Shown here: positions 34,276 to 46,341 of the stretch, piece after piece
How the letters are laid out: every line of letters begins with the position of its first letter
How positions within the stretch are numbered: the stretch's first letter is position 1
Origin: Agrypnia vestita
Taxonomy: Eukaryota; Arthropoda; Insecta; Trichoptera; Phryganeidae
Reading direction: 5' to 3'
NCBI GenBank assembly: GCA_016648135.1
Contig: JADDOH010023149.1
Span: forward strand, 124,001 to 188,000
Length of the DNA stretch: 64,000 bases
Program-made: the position numbers and the translations under genes
The notes under the pieces: model-generated
Database searches by the model: none
What the model saw: the letters and a program-made list of their open reading frames with translations, nothing else
Told to the model about the DNA's origin: nothing

Positions 34276-35045
34276 ATTTTGTTCAAAAAATATTTTTCCA
34301 TTTTGTTACTAAGAATTATGAGAACATTTTTAAGAAGTGAGTATACGTTAAGTGAATTCAAAAACCTACATGAAGTGGAATTGTGGGTCCAATTGCTAAG
34401 AGCACTTAAATATTATTAATAAAACAAATTCTGATACTTGTCTCACTAACACGTTTTAGACGAATATGTTTGAAGTACATGTTATATTATAATGTAAAAC
34501 TGAGGGGTTCGCATGAATAATAACTTCCCTCACGTTGAACAGTTGAAGTTCAAAGTATTTAAAGCGTTTCTTATTACAAAGCAAACACGAATTCCAAGTT
34601 TGAAAACTTGCTAGAGGAGTGTTATGTCTGCAAGATTTAGCTGAGTAATAATTTCAGAACAGTATCACGAAAAAACATATTATTTGAAATTCTACTCATT
34701 TGTGCAAAACAGATCGCTGTTTTGTACGTGATGCTCCTAATATTTTGGCAATAATGAGATGGCTTCAGTTAGAATCATTTGTGTTATATAATAATGTAGT
34801 CATATTCTCAATATTCAGGGACGTAATTTAATGGAATGTACGCCGTTTAAAATAATAAATAATAATCTGTCAAAAATAACTGGAAATTATGAGTTGTTTT
34901 AACCAAAGTTTATTTAAAAAAATAACGAAACTACAAAAGCAAATAATTAAATATTTAAACATTTATGCATACGTTTTCATGTCTATCAATTTTGATAGTT
35001 AAAAATAATAATCCTTTAGCCTCAAGTTTATTATTAGTAATATTA

Positions 35046-35078
35046 CTGAAGATGATGCGTTAGCATCGAAAACGTTCT
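35046..35078 (+). ncRNA. hammerhead-like core of a Penelope-like end
   Basis: CTGAAGA, helix II GATGC-GTTA-GCATC, then GAAAACGTTCTAA. The same GAAAACGTTCTAA follows the Penelope-like frame at 57490-57505. Helix III would have no loop, so catalytic competence is doubtful. Confidence 0.3.
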
Positions 35079-35324
35079 AATCGTTATAGTATGCAAATAG
35101 TGTAAGTGAACAACGTTACCATTTTTAATATATTTTTTCAAATGGCCTTTCAAAAAGTTGTACAAGAAAATTTAGAAAAAAATTAAAGTACCTGCTTACT
35201 TATTAGTAGGAAGCCGTTTTATGTTCGATGCTGGATGAAGGCCTTTCAAAGTGACTTCTTTTTTTTGTTCATTATATTTCACTGCCATACAATTTATGCA
35301 AAAAAAAGATTTTTTTGTCCATAA

Positions 35325-35535
35325 AATTTTAAGGCGGCCCCTCAGCCTCTCGATTCCCCTCGGGTATCACTGTATTCATACATCATCGATTATCCATCTT
35401 CGGAAAAATGTGGCCTGCCCATTGTCATTCAATTTGCATTATTGTATTCCATTTCGGCCCTACACTTTCGCCATTCATATTGGCATTGTTTTAATGCCAG
35501 TGTTCTTCCCGCCTCGCGGCAAGTGAGTTAACCGT
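35325..35535 (-). repeat. GC-rich dispersed repeat fragment related to 46440-46500
   Basis: On the minus strand ATACCCGAGGGGAATCGAG with GAGGGGCCGCC matches TGTACCCGAGGGGAATCAAA and CAGGCCTCCC at 46460-46500. Open in one plus frame for 91 codons, without motifs. Confidence 0.4.
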
Positions 35536-35930
35536 ACTTGAGCCGTGCGTTCACACAAAGCCACGTCTCTGTTTGGGGTGCAATCGGGAATTTAAAAAAT
35601 GTATTTCATATAAAATAACATATTATATACGTAGAAATTTACTTGGCACACATAGTTTTAATTCGTAGGTATAAAAATGATTTTATGTAAAATAATAAAA
35701 TAAGAGTAAGGTTTCAATCCAAAGCAAAATAAATCAAAAAGAAGCGAATTTGGATACGCGGGCGCTGACGGGTGTATGGTTATATGTAGCTATCTATACC
35801 TATGAGCAGCGACACACCAAAAATACTTTCAACGGCATCAAAAATTTGATATTTAACTTTTTCATCTTTTGGGTAAGCCCTGAAGCAATATCATTGTTTA
35901 TCTTGAATAATTGAATGAGGATTTTCATTC
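35536..35930. other. intergenic stretch
   Basis: Nothing supported. Confidence 0.35.
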
Positions 35931-35939
35931 CTACAATAC

Positions 35940-36215
35940 AAGAGGAAGCGGCAACATAAGACTACCAAAGAAAAAGAAAAACATCATCAAATTGTATGAT
36001 GTATAAAGATATAAAAATCTTCGATAGCCTGCCAAAAGAAATTCAAAACATGGAGAATATAAGGAGGTTTAAACTGGAGTGCAAAAATTTTATTATAAAA
36101 ACTGGAGTGCAATATGGCTAAATGAAATCATATATTAGCCCACACAACATTATGTATGGAACTAAATAATTAAGATAAATAAATAAATAAATAAACAAAT
36201 AAATAAATTAATTAA
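35940..36215 (+). mobile_element. LINE 3' end with (TAAA)n tail
   Basis: The plus frame from 35995 reads KIFDSLPKEIQ then RRFKLECKNFI and stops at 36121. This matches the usual end of CR1/jockey-like proteins (..YN.LP..I....FK..LK..L). The UTR ends in AAGATAAATAAATAAATAAA (36172-36191), a tandem tail. A frameshift lies just upstream of 35995. Confidence 0.65.
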
Positions 36216-37165
36216 TCGCCGTTACATTTTGACGTCACTTGGTTTTGACGTCCTTGGCGTCACATAAATTCTGACTCTACTAGAACTCTTAAATGTCTAA
36301 AAAATCCTGGGACACTAATAAGACACGAAAGATATTATTTTACCCAAATCCACTTCTCTGATGGACACCTTCTTCTTGTCCTTGTCATATACTTTCGTCT
36401 CTTTACTTTGTAATATACTCTCGTCTCTTTGAATAGTAATTTGAGCCGATTGCTATACATGTCTGTAGTGCTGTAAACTGATTTGGAAAAATCAAACGAC
36501 GATTTAGAATTCTAGGAAAAATTAAATAAATTTGTACTTTCAAAGGTATTTTAAATAATGAAGAATATTCTTATTTAATTAAATTTAAGATGAAAATCTA
36601 TATAAAATGGAAAACGCCGAGAGAGCACGCAAATCATACATTCAAATGAGCTATGTGCAACTCCAATTTCTCGTAAATAAATCACTTTAAAAAATTTTCA
36701 GATTACATTATTTCATAAGTATTATTCAAATTGTCAATCCATAGACAATTAAAATGGAAAATCAGCGATGATCACTATGACCAGTCTGACAGAGATAGGG
36801 AGAATAACACATTTTATTTTGATATTTGTAGTCAACCTTGTGGTCGGACATAATTATCAATAAAAAAAAACTAACTCATAAAAACCAAGTTTTTATTATA
36901 CCTACTCCCTTTCTTTGTAAAATATAACAACAATTAAAGACGAATTAAAATATATAACATAATACTAAACTTACGGTAATTTAATGTATTTCTAAAATGT
37001 CAGATGTTTTGAGCTTTGATAAGACACTTCATGCTTTGTAGATTAAATTTAAAAACATTTGTTAGTCAATTTAGATTTTCGACATTCGTAGTGAAGTACT
37101 TATTATGTATACCGACGGAGTAATTCAAATTTAGAAAATATTCCGCGACGTTATCGGGCCGCTAT
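36216..37165. other. AT-rich intergenic stretch
   Basis: 36850-36920 contains AACCAAGTTTTTATTATACC and ACTCCCTTTCTT, an inverted end fragment of the ACTCCCTTT family. Nothing else is supported. Confidence 0.4.
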
Positions 37166-37169
37166 GCTA

Positions 37170-37420
37170 GTAATCAAACTTTTCTAATGATTCTAATTTG
37201 AAAAAAACAATAAAATTTCTAAAATTCCGAAATTATATTATAATTAGTATTATTTTAACGAAAATTTAATACATCTTCTTGATCATCGCCACGAGTCTAC
37301 TTGCCAAGTTTCAGCTCGATTGGATCACGGGAAATGGGTTAAAAATCGATCCAAAATTTTTTCACCCGGCAAGCCGGCAAGCAAGCAAGCAGACTCCACG
37401 AGTTAAAATAAAGGGAGTAA
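37170..37420. repeat. ACTCCCTTT-family repeat copy, inverted
   Basis: GCCACGAGTCTACTTGCC, AAGTTTCAGCTCGATTGGAT, CACGGGAAATGGGTTAAAAA and AAAGGGAGTAAAAA match, reverse-complemented, the order at 13430-13660 and 52590-52700. A GCAAGCCG/GCAAGCAA slippage tract lies at 37370-37392. Confidence 0.65.
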
Positions 37421-37479
37421 AAATACAAAATTCTGTTTAAACCACATTGACTGTTAACATCTACTGCTGAGGTATTGAT

Positions 37480-37680
37480 TTTCGACATAACAGAGAGTAA
37501 GTTTAATTAGTATAAACCACTACCAGATTTTGGGTCTACCGGTTTACGGACGTACCCGTCTCTTCGTCAGGACCAACATTACACTACTATGTTCATAACA
37601 CTATACACTACACCACAACTATAGTATTGTTAACCTATCACCAATATTTATCACATGCGTGTTAATCTTGTCGAAGACAA
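37480..37680 (-). repeat. Penelope-like terminal fragment
   Basis: On the minus strand CCTGACGAAGAGACGGGTACG, then AAACCGGTAGACCCAAAATC and GTGGTTTATAC align with 7037-7110. A GACG-GGTA-CGTC hairpin sits where hammerhead helix II is expected, but the following GAAA box is altered to GTAAA. Confidence 0.35.
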
Positions 37681-38610
37681 GCATGCACTAACATGCCTAT
37701 AGGACGATCAGAAATCTACAAGGGAGAGATAGAGTGAGAGGGGGCGGGGTCTAAAGCGGGTGTAACCAAATCTTTTGTGAAAGTTAAATTAAACAAAGGT
37801 CGTCCTGTAGGCATGTTATTCATTTATAAAGGATAGTTCATTTTTAAAAGATACGCCTCAAAACTTTCCATTAATAAAAGTTTAGTTGTCGCATAATATA
37901 AGAGCGCTGGCCTGATAAGCGTTTTGTAAACTAATATTTTGTGTTTCTGGACAACAATCAGAATTATATTAAATTTTGAAAGCGAACATAACAACGATTC
38001 ATTAATTCTAGCAATGCTTGCTATGTGTTTTTGTTGTAATATTGTAATAAAAAACTTTTTTTTCGGGGTGGGCGTTACGTGTATTTATTTGTTGCTTGTA
38101 TTTATTAATATAAGCAATATATTTTTAAATCCTTTCTTATTTAATGCAGCCATTGATTAATTAATACAAATTGGTTTATAAGATTATAAAGAACTAATCG
38201 CGTAAATGTAGTTGTCATTTTTAGATACAATTTATGGTTGCAACTGCAAAGCGATCAAATTATCATCGAGGTGATTAATTCATCACGGGTTGTGGGGGGC
38301 TAGAGCTACGGTAAAAGCCTCCTGTTTATTATGCAGCTAGTCACGTGGTTGCGGTCTTGAAATGCGAGCTACGTGGTGTCATATAAATGAATTTACTACG
38401 CTGTTTAACTTTAAAAATGTGCGAGTCGTAAAAGTATTCATGTACGCAAAAAAAGAAATTCAAGAATATATTTTATGTGGGTAGCTTTTTTTCGTTAATA
38501 GGTATTAGATTCAAATTATTTTTTTTAATAATAATACTTTCACGTTTTTACAGTGATAGGTTAAGCAACTTTTATTTTAAATAATTAACATAACTAACTA
38601 TACACCGAAA
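37681..38610. other. intergenic stretch
   Basis: A purine-rich patch GGGAGAGATAGAGTGAGAGG lies near 37722. No gene is supported. Confidence 0.35.
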
Positions 38611-38616
38611 CTCATT

Positions 38617-38937
38617 ATGTTGACACTCGCTCAAACAATCACTTGTTATATCGTTTGTCACTCACAAATGCCACGTTCAGAGATTGCATTGTGTCAAAAC
38701 AGAAATTTGCTTCGACCACCCGCCGCGTGGCATCATATTTGCACCATCGACGCCTACGAACCTGCGTTTCTAAAGCACAACCCATCTTGGATGTTTCTAG
38801 TCTCAATAATAGTAGATTGTACGGGAACATTCCGGAGTATTCTAGACGATTCTGGATGCTTTTCGGCTGCTCAGATATGTTCGATGGAATTTGTTTGCCA
38901 TAACACATCACATTGTTACGTTTTTTTCTTCTTCTAG
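38617..38937. other. GC-richer block open in three frames
   Basis: Plus-strand frames of 106 and 86 codons and a minus-strand frame of 90 codons overlap almost completely. The composition is higher in GC than the flanks. Because all three are open, none can be preferred and none has a recognised motif. It could be a host exon or an old repeat. Confidence 0.25.
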
Positions 38938-39629
38938 GTTATCCACATAGAAATGTACAATTTAGAGGAAGCTTTCTCATATATAATAATTAATTACATG
39001 ATTTTTTTTAACCACAGTTATATATTATAAATTAATATAGTGTACCACAGGCAAGTGAAATATTTTCCAGTGACAAAAAGTGCAAAGAATGGTCTATTTT
39101 GTGTTCTTCTTTGTGCATTAAGTAATGATAAATTGTTTAATCGTAGGCTTTAACGAGTACAACATATGTTAGTTCTAACTACTTCAGGGGTAATCCGTGT
39201 ATGTTCTTTTTTATAGTACATCACTCCAGCATTAATTTAAAATTTATGCACACGAACAATTGGGGATTAGTTTGATGCGTTGTAAATTAACGGAATGCAG
39301 TGAGAATTAGTTTCGTGAAATTCAAATTCAATTCAAAAAGTTCTTAACCGGAGGACTTGACGGTAACTCAACTCTGCAATTAAGGAAGTTTTGTGCATTA
39401 ATACCGTTTCCTTTGGACATAGAGATAAGCTAATTTCCCAGGAGAACTTGCTTTGCCGCATAGCGGTCAAAAGACTAAAAGGAAATGAGCAAAAATTTTT
39501 TTTTAAATTTCCAATTCCATTTAATCATCCAATTCCAAGCACAAATAAGTGCGGAAATATATAAAATAAAATTAATGACAACCCAAAACAAAATATGCTC
39601 AATAAAAATTAAAGTATCAAGTAAAATGA
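38938..39629. other. AT-rich intergenic stretch
   Basis: Nothing supported. Confidence 0.35.
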
Positions 39630-39700
39630 AACTAACTCGTTGCCCGGTGGACATGATATTCTCACACCGAGGGTTCTGGGTTTGATCCTCTGTGACGTCA
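39630..39700 (+). repeat. tRNA-derived SINE head, second copy
   Basis: CGTTGCCCGGTGGACATGAT, then TCACACCGAGGGTTC and a B-box GGGTTTGATCC (39678-39688), aligns with the SINE head at 7855-7926. Both are followed by GTCA and a similar AT-rich body. Confidence 0.5.
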
Positions 39701-39779
39701 GTTTTCTATGCTGAACTTAGTATTTTTGTTATGTGATTGTTGCAGTAATAAGGCTTCACAAAAAAACCGCTGATATATG

Positions 39780-40065
39780 TTTTCTCCACAAGGATATGTA
39801 GAGAATATGGAGCACTATATACATTCTTCTATTCTGAAACACAATTATTGTCTCACTGACATTCATTCTCCTTCTCTTGCAAGCTCGTCGATTGCTGTGG
39901 CATCAAACCGGGAAATATTTACTTTGTCACGCCGAGTCTTTTCCTGCCTTCTTCTGTATGTAGTGCTGTCAACACACTCGTCAAATATCTTTGATCCTCT
40001 CTTCAAACGCTCGTTACATATGACCAAAATAGTTAATCTACAATTAGGGAACACATTATAACCGT
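39780..40065 (-). other. possible decayed LINE fragment
   Basis: The minus-strand frame 39863-40054 contains ERLKRGSKIFDECV, which recalls the (L)KRKVFDQCVLP stretch of RTE-type LINEs, but the following residues do not match. Left unassigned. Confidence 0.25.
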
Positions 40066-40229
40066 AATTTTCATAAAAAGTTTTAACATTGTTTCAAATT
40101 GTTATTATAGGGGTATATATGAGAATTGTTCAAGACCTGTTGAAAATAACTAATAAATAAATAATAAATTTTTATTAAAGGAAACACATTATTTTTGTGA
40201 AGTTGCAATTTCAGAACAAAGTTATGTGA

Positions 40230-40403
40230 ATTATTAAACAATTTTTATTAATCAATTAGAAAAGACATTCAGAAAAAATCAAATAAACGAAAAAATATTT
40301 TAACTGTCCCGGTGACAGTTAAATATTTTTTCGTTAATTTTGATTTTTTCTGTATGTCTTTTCTCATTGATTTATAAAAATCGTTCAATAAATGTTTAAT
40401 AAT
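40230..40403. repeat. long near-perfect inverted repeat (hairpin)
   Basis: The arms 40230-40308 and 40314-40403 are complementary around the loop CCGGT. Pairs include AACTGTC/GACAGTT, AACGAAAAAATATTT/AAATATTTTTTCGTT, CAGAAAAAATCAAA/TTTGATTTTTTCTG and GAAAAGACAT/ATGTCTTTTC. The RNA would form a hairpin of about 80 bp. It is most simply a palindromic MITE; a source of small RNAs is possible. Confidence 0.8.
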
Positions 40404-40559
40404 AAATGTAATAATTTTTTAATAATGAAATAAAAATAAATTTAACAATAAAAAATTCCATAATGATAATTATATCATGATAATCTATCTTAGAAATTTA
40501 AGTTTACAAATAAATAGCTCAATGGAAGAAAATTCATGAAGAAACCACAGCCAACCAGA

Positions 40560-41125
40560 GAGAGTGCAGCCAAAAGATACGATTTTTATTTTTTTAACAA
40601 ACAGACCACCAACAGATCTCTATTGACCACGATAGATCACATTACAGTACAATCAACAAACTATTTTATGAATATTACGAAGATAGCATGATTAGATACA
40701 CAGTGTACTTACCACGACAAAGGAATTTATAAAAATTATAAAATCAACACACGATTTTAAGAGTTCATTATTTTTGTATCCAAACTTGAGCGATCGTTTA
40801 GGTAGATTATGCCATCATGAAGTTGATAATGGCATAATCTCCCGAAACGATCATCCTGGTATATATGGTAAAAATATTGAACTCTTAAAATGTTGATTTT
40901 TTATTTTTTTAAAATTGAAAATGGAATTATTTACAATATATATACAAAAAAATATATAGACAGAGGAATTATAAATAATTTCAGAACAAAATTAAGAGTG
41001 TGGCAAATCAACAAATACTGTTAAGAAATGTGCTGTTAATAAACAAGTTATACGATACACAATATCACCGCGCAAGTCTGGAGTGTCGTGTATCATACCA
41101 AGGTCAACGCCATGTATCATAAGGT
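40560..41125 (+). repeat. dispersed repeat related to 29990-30195, holding a second hairpin
   Basis: The two halves match the 30-kb copy (see 29990), and the hairpin at 40740-40900 interrupts them. Non-coding. Confidence 0.45.
40740..40900. repeat. inverted-repeat insertion (hairpin), second copy type
   Basis: AAAATCAACA, ATTTTAAGAGTTCA, CGATCGTTT and GATTATGCCAT in the left arm (40740-40816) pair with GATTATGCCAT-complement, AAACGATCATC, TGAACTCTTAAAAT and TGTTGATTTT in the right arm (40826-40900). It sits within the dispersed repeat at 40560-41125. Confidence 0.7.
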
Positions 41126-41129
41126 ATGT

Positions 41130-43480
41130 AGCGGTCCTCGGCGCGGCCTAATATTGATTTTTATCTATGGAAAAAAAAAGTATTACAGGTTCGAGTGAAC
41201 GCCAACCAAATTTATCTATTGAATAAAATAATACCTTTATTTTTGGTAAAAATTGCGAGCAGTCACATTCGCGAAAATAATTTAAACAAAACTGACGCTT
41301 TTTGTATACATCAAATCTTTATGGGTTTTAAATTTTTAACGACAGTTTTTGACAAAAGTTTTGAATAATTTTTTCACACATATAGATGCTCTTGATTGAT
41401 CTTTTTAAAAGTATTTTTAAAAATACCTTAGTAACAACCAAACTATTGAAATAAACGCTAAAAAACTTTTGGCTTAGTTTTATGCGCTTATTTTACACAC
41501 AAAAATACATTGTAGAAGAGATGTAATCAGAGTGATTTATATATTTATTCTGTAATCGAATGAATATTTTTTATAATAGCGTATAATATTTGATACCAAC
41601 AAGATTCGCAGAATCATCAGAGGTAATGTCATGGTCCGATAGATGGCAATAACTCATATTTTTTCATCCCTAATACTCCATACTTCCCCTGGAGCGAGTA
41701 GTAGGATAGCCATGTTCACATATATGTTTTTCCTTTGCTTTCAACCGAAAGTGGCGTTTGGAAGATATTCGTAAAAATATTTTCTTTGAAATACTATTTC
41801 CAGTCCCATGCTGGGAATTCGTAACGTTATCTTTGTTTTTTACTTCACCTATATCAATGTGATATCAGATCGTTCAGTCTTGTGTTTATTGGAGGGAATG
41901 ATATAATGGTCTGGATAAATAAAAGCCAGAATAAAAATACCCTTAAAATGAAAAGAGATTTTATACAAATACTACTAATTTTACTATTGCTTGAGGCACT
42001 TTAAACCTTTGTATAACCAACCGGGGTTTGTTTTGCTCAATATTACCTGTTTATAACGAAATATTCTGTTCATATTTTTCCCGCTATTTTTTATTCCCAG
42101 AATTATTTTGAATACATTATTAATTAAATAACTTTTATATTCTATATTAAATATTCTTAATGCAAAATTGTTATTTGGTGAAAAAAAATTTCCTATTAAA
42201 AATATAATATATAAAAATATATTAAAATCAGCAATGTTCTTTTCAGTTCGACTTTTGATGTTAAAAAATAATGAAATAGCTTGAATCACCTAATAAAGAT
42301 ATGAACAATGTCACCTTCCAAAAATAAATCTACATTATATATTTCTGATGTGAAAGAAAATTTCTGGATTTGTAGCAAAAATTAACTTTTTTACATTTTT
42401 GATGAGATGGTGTCAGCGTGGCCTAAATTGTCAATATGCTGACAAGAATATAATTTTTATGAATTTAATAGAGTAAGTTTTCTAAGACAAAAAGATTTAT
42501 AGGGGAAACTTAAGCCTCTTTGAACTCTATAAACAAGGAGAGTTTAAAATTTCGTAATGAGTGATACGCCTGAAAGTTCTAAAAGTTAATCTAGCTGTGA
42601 TAAAAAAATACATTTACTTTGTGAATACAAGTACAAAAAATCAGCCAGGACAGGAAGAAGGGCTCCCGTTTATATTCCTAAATATATTGTGTTGTTAAAT
42701 TAATTTTAAAAAATTTACATCATTTCGGAAATCAATATTAAATGGAATATGGAAGAGAATATGAAATAACAAATATTTTCTATAAAAATCATGCCAATGT
42801 AGTATCATCAACAAAAATATATTATCTGTTATCCGAAAAACATCTGCCTTAGAGAAAATACATTAAATTAAAACCATTGCAATACGTTTCAATGAGGTTA
42901 TTACAGCGTCTATGCAAATTAAAAAAAATATCTCTAAGCTGTACAAAAATTAAAAATAAACATAGGAAGGCTCTACTTGCAATCTGCAGGAATTACACAT
43001 TAGTGATTTACTCTCTTTAATATTTAATTAAAAAATCAATCGAATATCCTGTGATACGTTGGATTTCTTACTTCATATTGCTCAACAAAGCTTGCTACGA
43101 CTCGTTGAAGGACAAATAGCAATGTGACAGCCTCAAATATGACGGATACCGAAAAAAGTACGGGGGTATAGTTAAGAGCGCAGAAGTTTTTGAGGATCAT
43201 GTGGAGGAGAAATAGGTAGCAATAAGTAGATTATAACATACTTACCCATATCAATTATATTTGATGACTTAAAAATATAGTTCAAATACGTATGGTGACC
43301 TCTTTTTCAAAGCTATATATCATACACAATAACCAAGATGTTTTGTTTAGAAAATAAAAAAGAGATCGCTTTTATAGCAAAGAAATGAAAAAACTTTAAG
43401 ATTATTTATTCATTGTTATTATCGAGTCGCTTAGTTTCTTTGCCAACCAAGGAATTGTAATCGTAACTGCAGAATGTTTA
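41130..43480. other. AT-rich intergenic stretch
   Basis: No gene is supported. The 101-codon minus-strand frame at 41984-42289 is extremely AT-rich (Ile/Asn/Lys/Phe) and shows no motif. Confidence 0.4.
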
Positions 43481-43564
43481 TATTCCAAAATGAATATCAA
43501 GTTTTCGTGCTATTTACAGGTACTTCATACAATTTGATAAAATATTGAATTATTATTTTTATTA

Positions 43565-43715
43565 TTATTAAAGGCGGCATTCCTGGCTTCGAAACATTTG
43601 AGAGTGGACCGGGATAAGAAGCGTGTAAGAGCTGTTCCGCACTGCCCTGGACAGATGATCGCCGACGTCGGGGGGACCCGACGGGGAACATGAAGAAGAA
43701 AAAGATTATTATTAA
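43565..43715 (+). mobile_element. probable LINE 3' tail fragment
   Basis: A GC-rich block (AAGCGTGTAAGAGCTGTTCC, GACGTCGGGGGGACCC) ends in ACATGAAGAAGAAAAAGATT, an A/G-rich tandem tail like those of other insect LINEs. Too short to classify. Confidence 0.35.
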
Positions 43716-43920
43716 ACAACAAAAAGAAGATTTTTTGATAAATTTCCTCCTATTACCGAAAATTCATAAAAATTTACTATGAAAAGAGAATAAACGTTTT
43801 GTCTCCAATATTGTAACACTGACGGGGATAGCTCAAATGCAGTTGTGTAGTATTTTTTTTATGTGTGAAGTATAAAAGCAAAAGCAGCAACATCCAATAA
43901 ATGTTTTGAATGCAGTCACT

Positions 43921-44061
43921 GAGGATTACTTATTTAAAATGTACTGAACTGAATTCTAGATTTTATGTCTTAATCCTTTCCAAAATCATGTTTCCTATAA
44001 ATTTATAGGCTAGGTTACCTATAAAATCTTGAATTCAGTACATTATAAATTAGTAATCCTC
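43921..44061. repeat. inverted repeat (hairpin MITE)
   Basis: GAGGATTACTTATTTAAAAT, GTACTGAACTGAATTC and AGATTTTAT on the left are complementary to ATAAAATCT, GAATTCAGTAC and ATTATAAATTAGTAATCCTC on the right. The arms are about 45 bp and the spacer about 45 bp. Confidence 0.7.
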
Positions 44062-45235
44062 GAAGACTTCAATTTTCAATTCGATTCAATTCAAGAAGAG
44101 GATTTTTTTTTTTGGATAACGCTGCCTTTGTTTTCATATGATGATTAACTCCAAATCAACAATTAATTTGGGATAAATCTCTTACGATTACGATTTTATA
44201 AAATATCAGATTAATGAATCAAATTAAAAATTAAAATGAAAATTTACTGACGCCATTATAAGAAGAATGAATCTACAAGGTTTTGTCGTGCAAGCAGATT
44301 GGAAGCTATATATATGTACATGCATCACCATCATTTTTAGAATAGTTTTTTTTTTTTTTTAAAGATTTATTCTATTTAAGGTCACCAATTATAATAACAT
44401 AAAAGTTATCGTACGCTATAAAGCGATACTTTACGGAAGTTCACAAAATAAGTAATCCTTACAGAGATAGTACATTTTATTACCCATTTTCCATCCCGAT
44501 TCACAAGGTATGAAATTATTTATGACCACTTATTTCAGGTGATCATTGAGCGAAAGGGAGTAAGTTTTTAATTCTGGATTCACCCTAAAGGGAATAAATG
44601 CTTTGCCTTTTTTACGCCTCTTTGAGCTCCGTTCAAGTCTGACGTCGAGGAGTAAAAAGTAAGCTTGACGAGATTCCTTAAAATGGATGGGTCTTTTATG
44701 TGAATAATAAAAAATTCCTCCCATTAAACATTGTAGATATAAGAGAGGGATCGAGTTATTAAGTAAATTAAACTTATCACAAAAAGATTAATCTCGGCAT
44801 ATTAAAGATAATAGTTTGGTAAAAATGGATTCGTAAGTCACATATTATTATTACACATGGATATTTTTCATAGTTTTCATTGATTTGGAAGATTTGACAA
44901 AAACATTGACTGAAATATGAAAATTTTCGATTATCTATAAATAAAAATGTGTGACTTTATAATTTACTTGTGTACGCAAAATACAGTCCGTTATTTTCCA
45001 ACGGTGTAGTCAAGTAATACGCAATTTATTTTGTTGTTCCACGTAGGCTTTTATCTGATTAAAATATGATCTATTTATGATCAATTTTCATACTATTAAA
45101 TGGTTTATGACCATTATTTACGTGAAATGTGAGCTATTGTAATAATAAATTTATTCATTATTGAGTTTTTAATATATTTTCTGACCACCTCAGTAGACCG
45201 AAGTCACTATCGAGTCGTTATCTAAAATGTAATAA
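44062..45235. other. AT-rich intergenic stretch
   Basis: A 14-base T run lies at about 44347. Nothing else supported. Confidence 0.35.
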
Positions 45236-45239
45236 AATG

Positions 45240-45400
45240 ATTCTTCTTCTTCTTCATGTATCCTAGTCGTTCAACGAACTTTGGCTCTGGTAACATTAAT
45301 TACTGCGGCCCGGAACAGTTTTACGGCGGCGGTTCAGAATCTTTTTTTATCTAAGAGTTTTCTGGGTTTTCTGCCATTTATGAGTAGTATGTATACACAA
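45240..45400 (-). mobile_element. RTE-like LINE 3' end with (GAA)n tail
   Basis: On the minus strand a Lys/Arg-rich reading (GRKPRKLL.. then KTVPG) is followed by ..QSSLND-type codons and a (GAA)n tail (TTCTTCTTCTTCTTC at 45243-45257). This pattern ends many insect RTE copies. Short and decayed. Confidence 0.4.
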
Positions 45401-45740
45401 CATTTTTGGACTAACTAAATTATTTTAACAAAAAATATTCAGTGTGCTGACCTTGTGTTTAGGATTTTTAAGTATTTGATAAGAAGAAATGTTATTTTTA
45501 AAGGTTTTATACCGCTTTGAAAAAAAAGAATATTTTTCTAACATTAAAACTGGTTGGCATTAAAAGATAAACTTCAGGGGCTTAAAATAAAGATTTTTTT
45601 CTAGTTATGAATAGCATTGAAACTGTATCCTGCTTAAGGAAATCAGAAATTTTTGGAAAAATTGTGAAATTTTTCTGTTTATTAATAAAAAGTTTGGTGA
45701 AGGAGAGTGAGAGGCATGTGGGATGGTAGGACGTAGGCAG

Positions 45741-46333
45741 TAGTGATGGGTCTGCTCTGTATTCACTACTACAATGTAGTACTACACTACATTGAAGAGC
45801 ACACTTCACACGATTTGAAGTGTAGTGCACACTACAAACTACAAACACTTTAAAGTTATTGAAAGTATATACTTCAAATAGTTCACTTCATTTCAAAGCG
45901 AAAACTACAAAGTACACACATTTCAAAGTTATCGAAAGTATGAGAAACATACTTTAAATAGTACATTTTTTACGGGAAATTTTTGGGAAGTTGATGTAGA
46001 TAAATGAAGAAATCTCTGGAAACTGTAACAACCTCCCCCCATGGTTTGAAAAAAAATTTTGGAATTTTTATTTGGGAAAAAAATATTTACTTCACTAGTA
46101 CTACAATAATGTAGTACAATCACTTCATTTCATTACTTCACTTCATTAATATTACAATTACTTCATTACTTCACATCATTTACTTCACTTCATTTACTTC
46201 ATTTCGTAGTACTACAATTACTTCACTTCATGTAGTTTTTACTACAATTGTAGTGAACACTTTGTAGTCTTCAAACTGGTGAACGTGTGTGTGTTGTAGT
46301 CTTCATTTTGAAAAGTAGTTTTTCCCTTCGCTA
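45741..46333. mobile_element. 593-bp hAT MITE with 8-bp target duplication
   Basis: Perfect flanking direct repeats GTAGGCAG (45733-45740 and 46334-46341). The ends TAGTGATGGG and, reversed, TAGCGAAGGG form a short hAT-type inverted repeat. Inside both ends are dense copies of ACTACAATGTAGT and TTCACTTCATT motifs in direct and inverted order (45770-45920 and 46090-46265), interpretable as subterminal binding repeats. The centre (45960-46080) is unique and AT-rich. No transposase is encoded. Confidence 0.82.
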
Positions 46334-46341
46334 GTAGGCAG

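Noticed and set aside
38617..38937. Gene on either strand
   Set aside because: Three frames on both strands are open together, so no frame is preferred and no motif is present.
41984..42289. 101-codon minus frame as a membrane protein
   Set aside because: Extreme A/T codon bias (Ile, Asn, Lys, Phe) matches random AT-rich DNA.
45756..46265. Simple satellite made of TTCACTTCA units
   Set aside because: Sharp boundaries with an 8-bp duplication and inverted ends show one hAT MITE instead.
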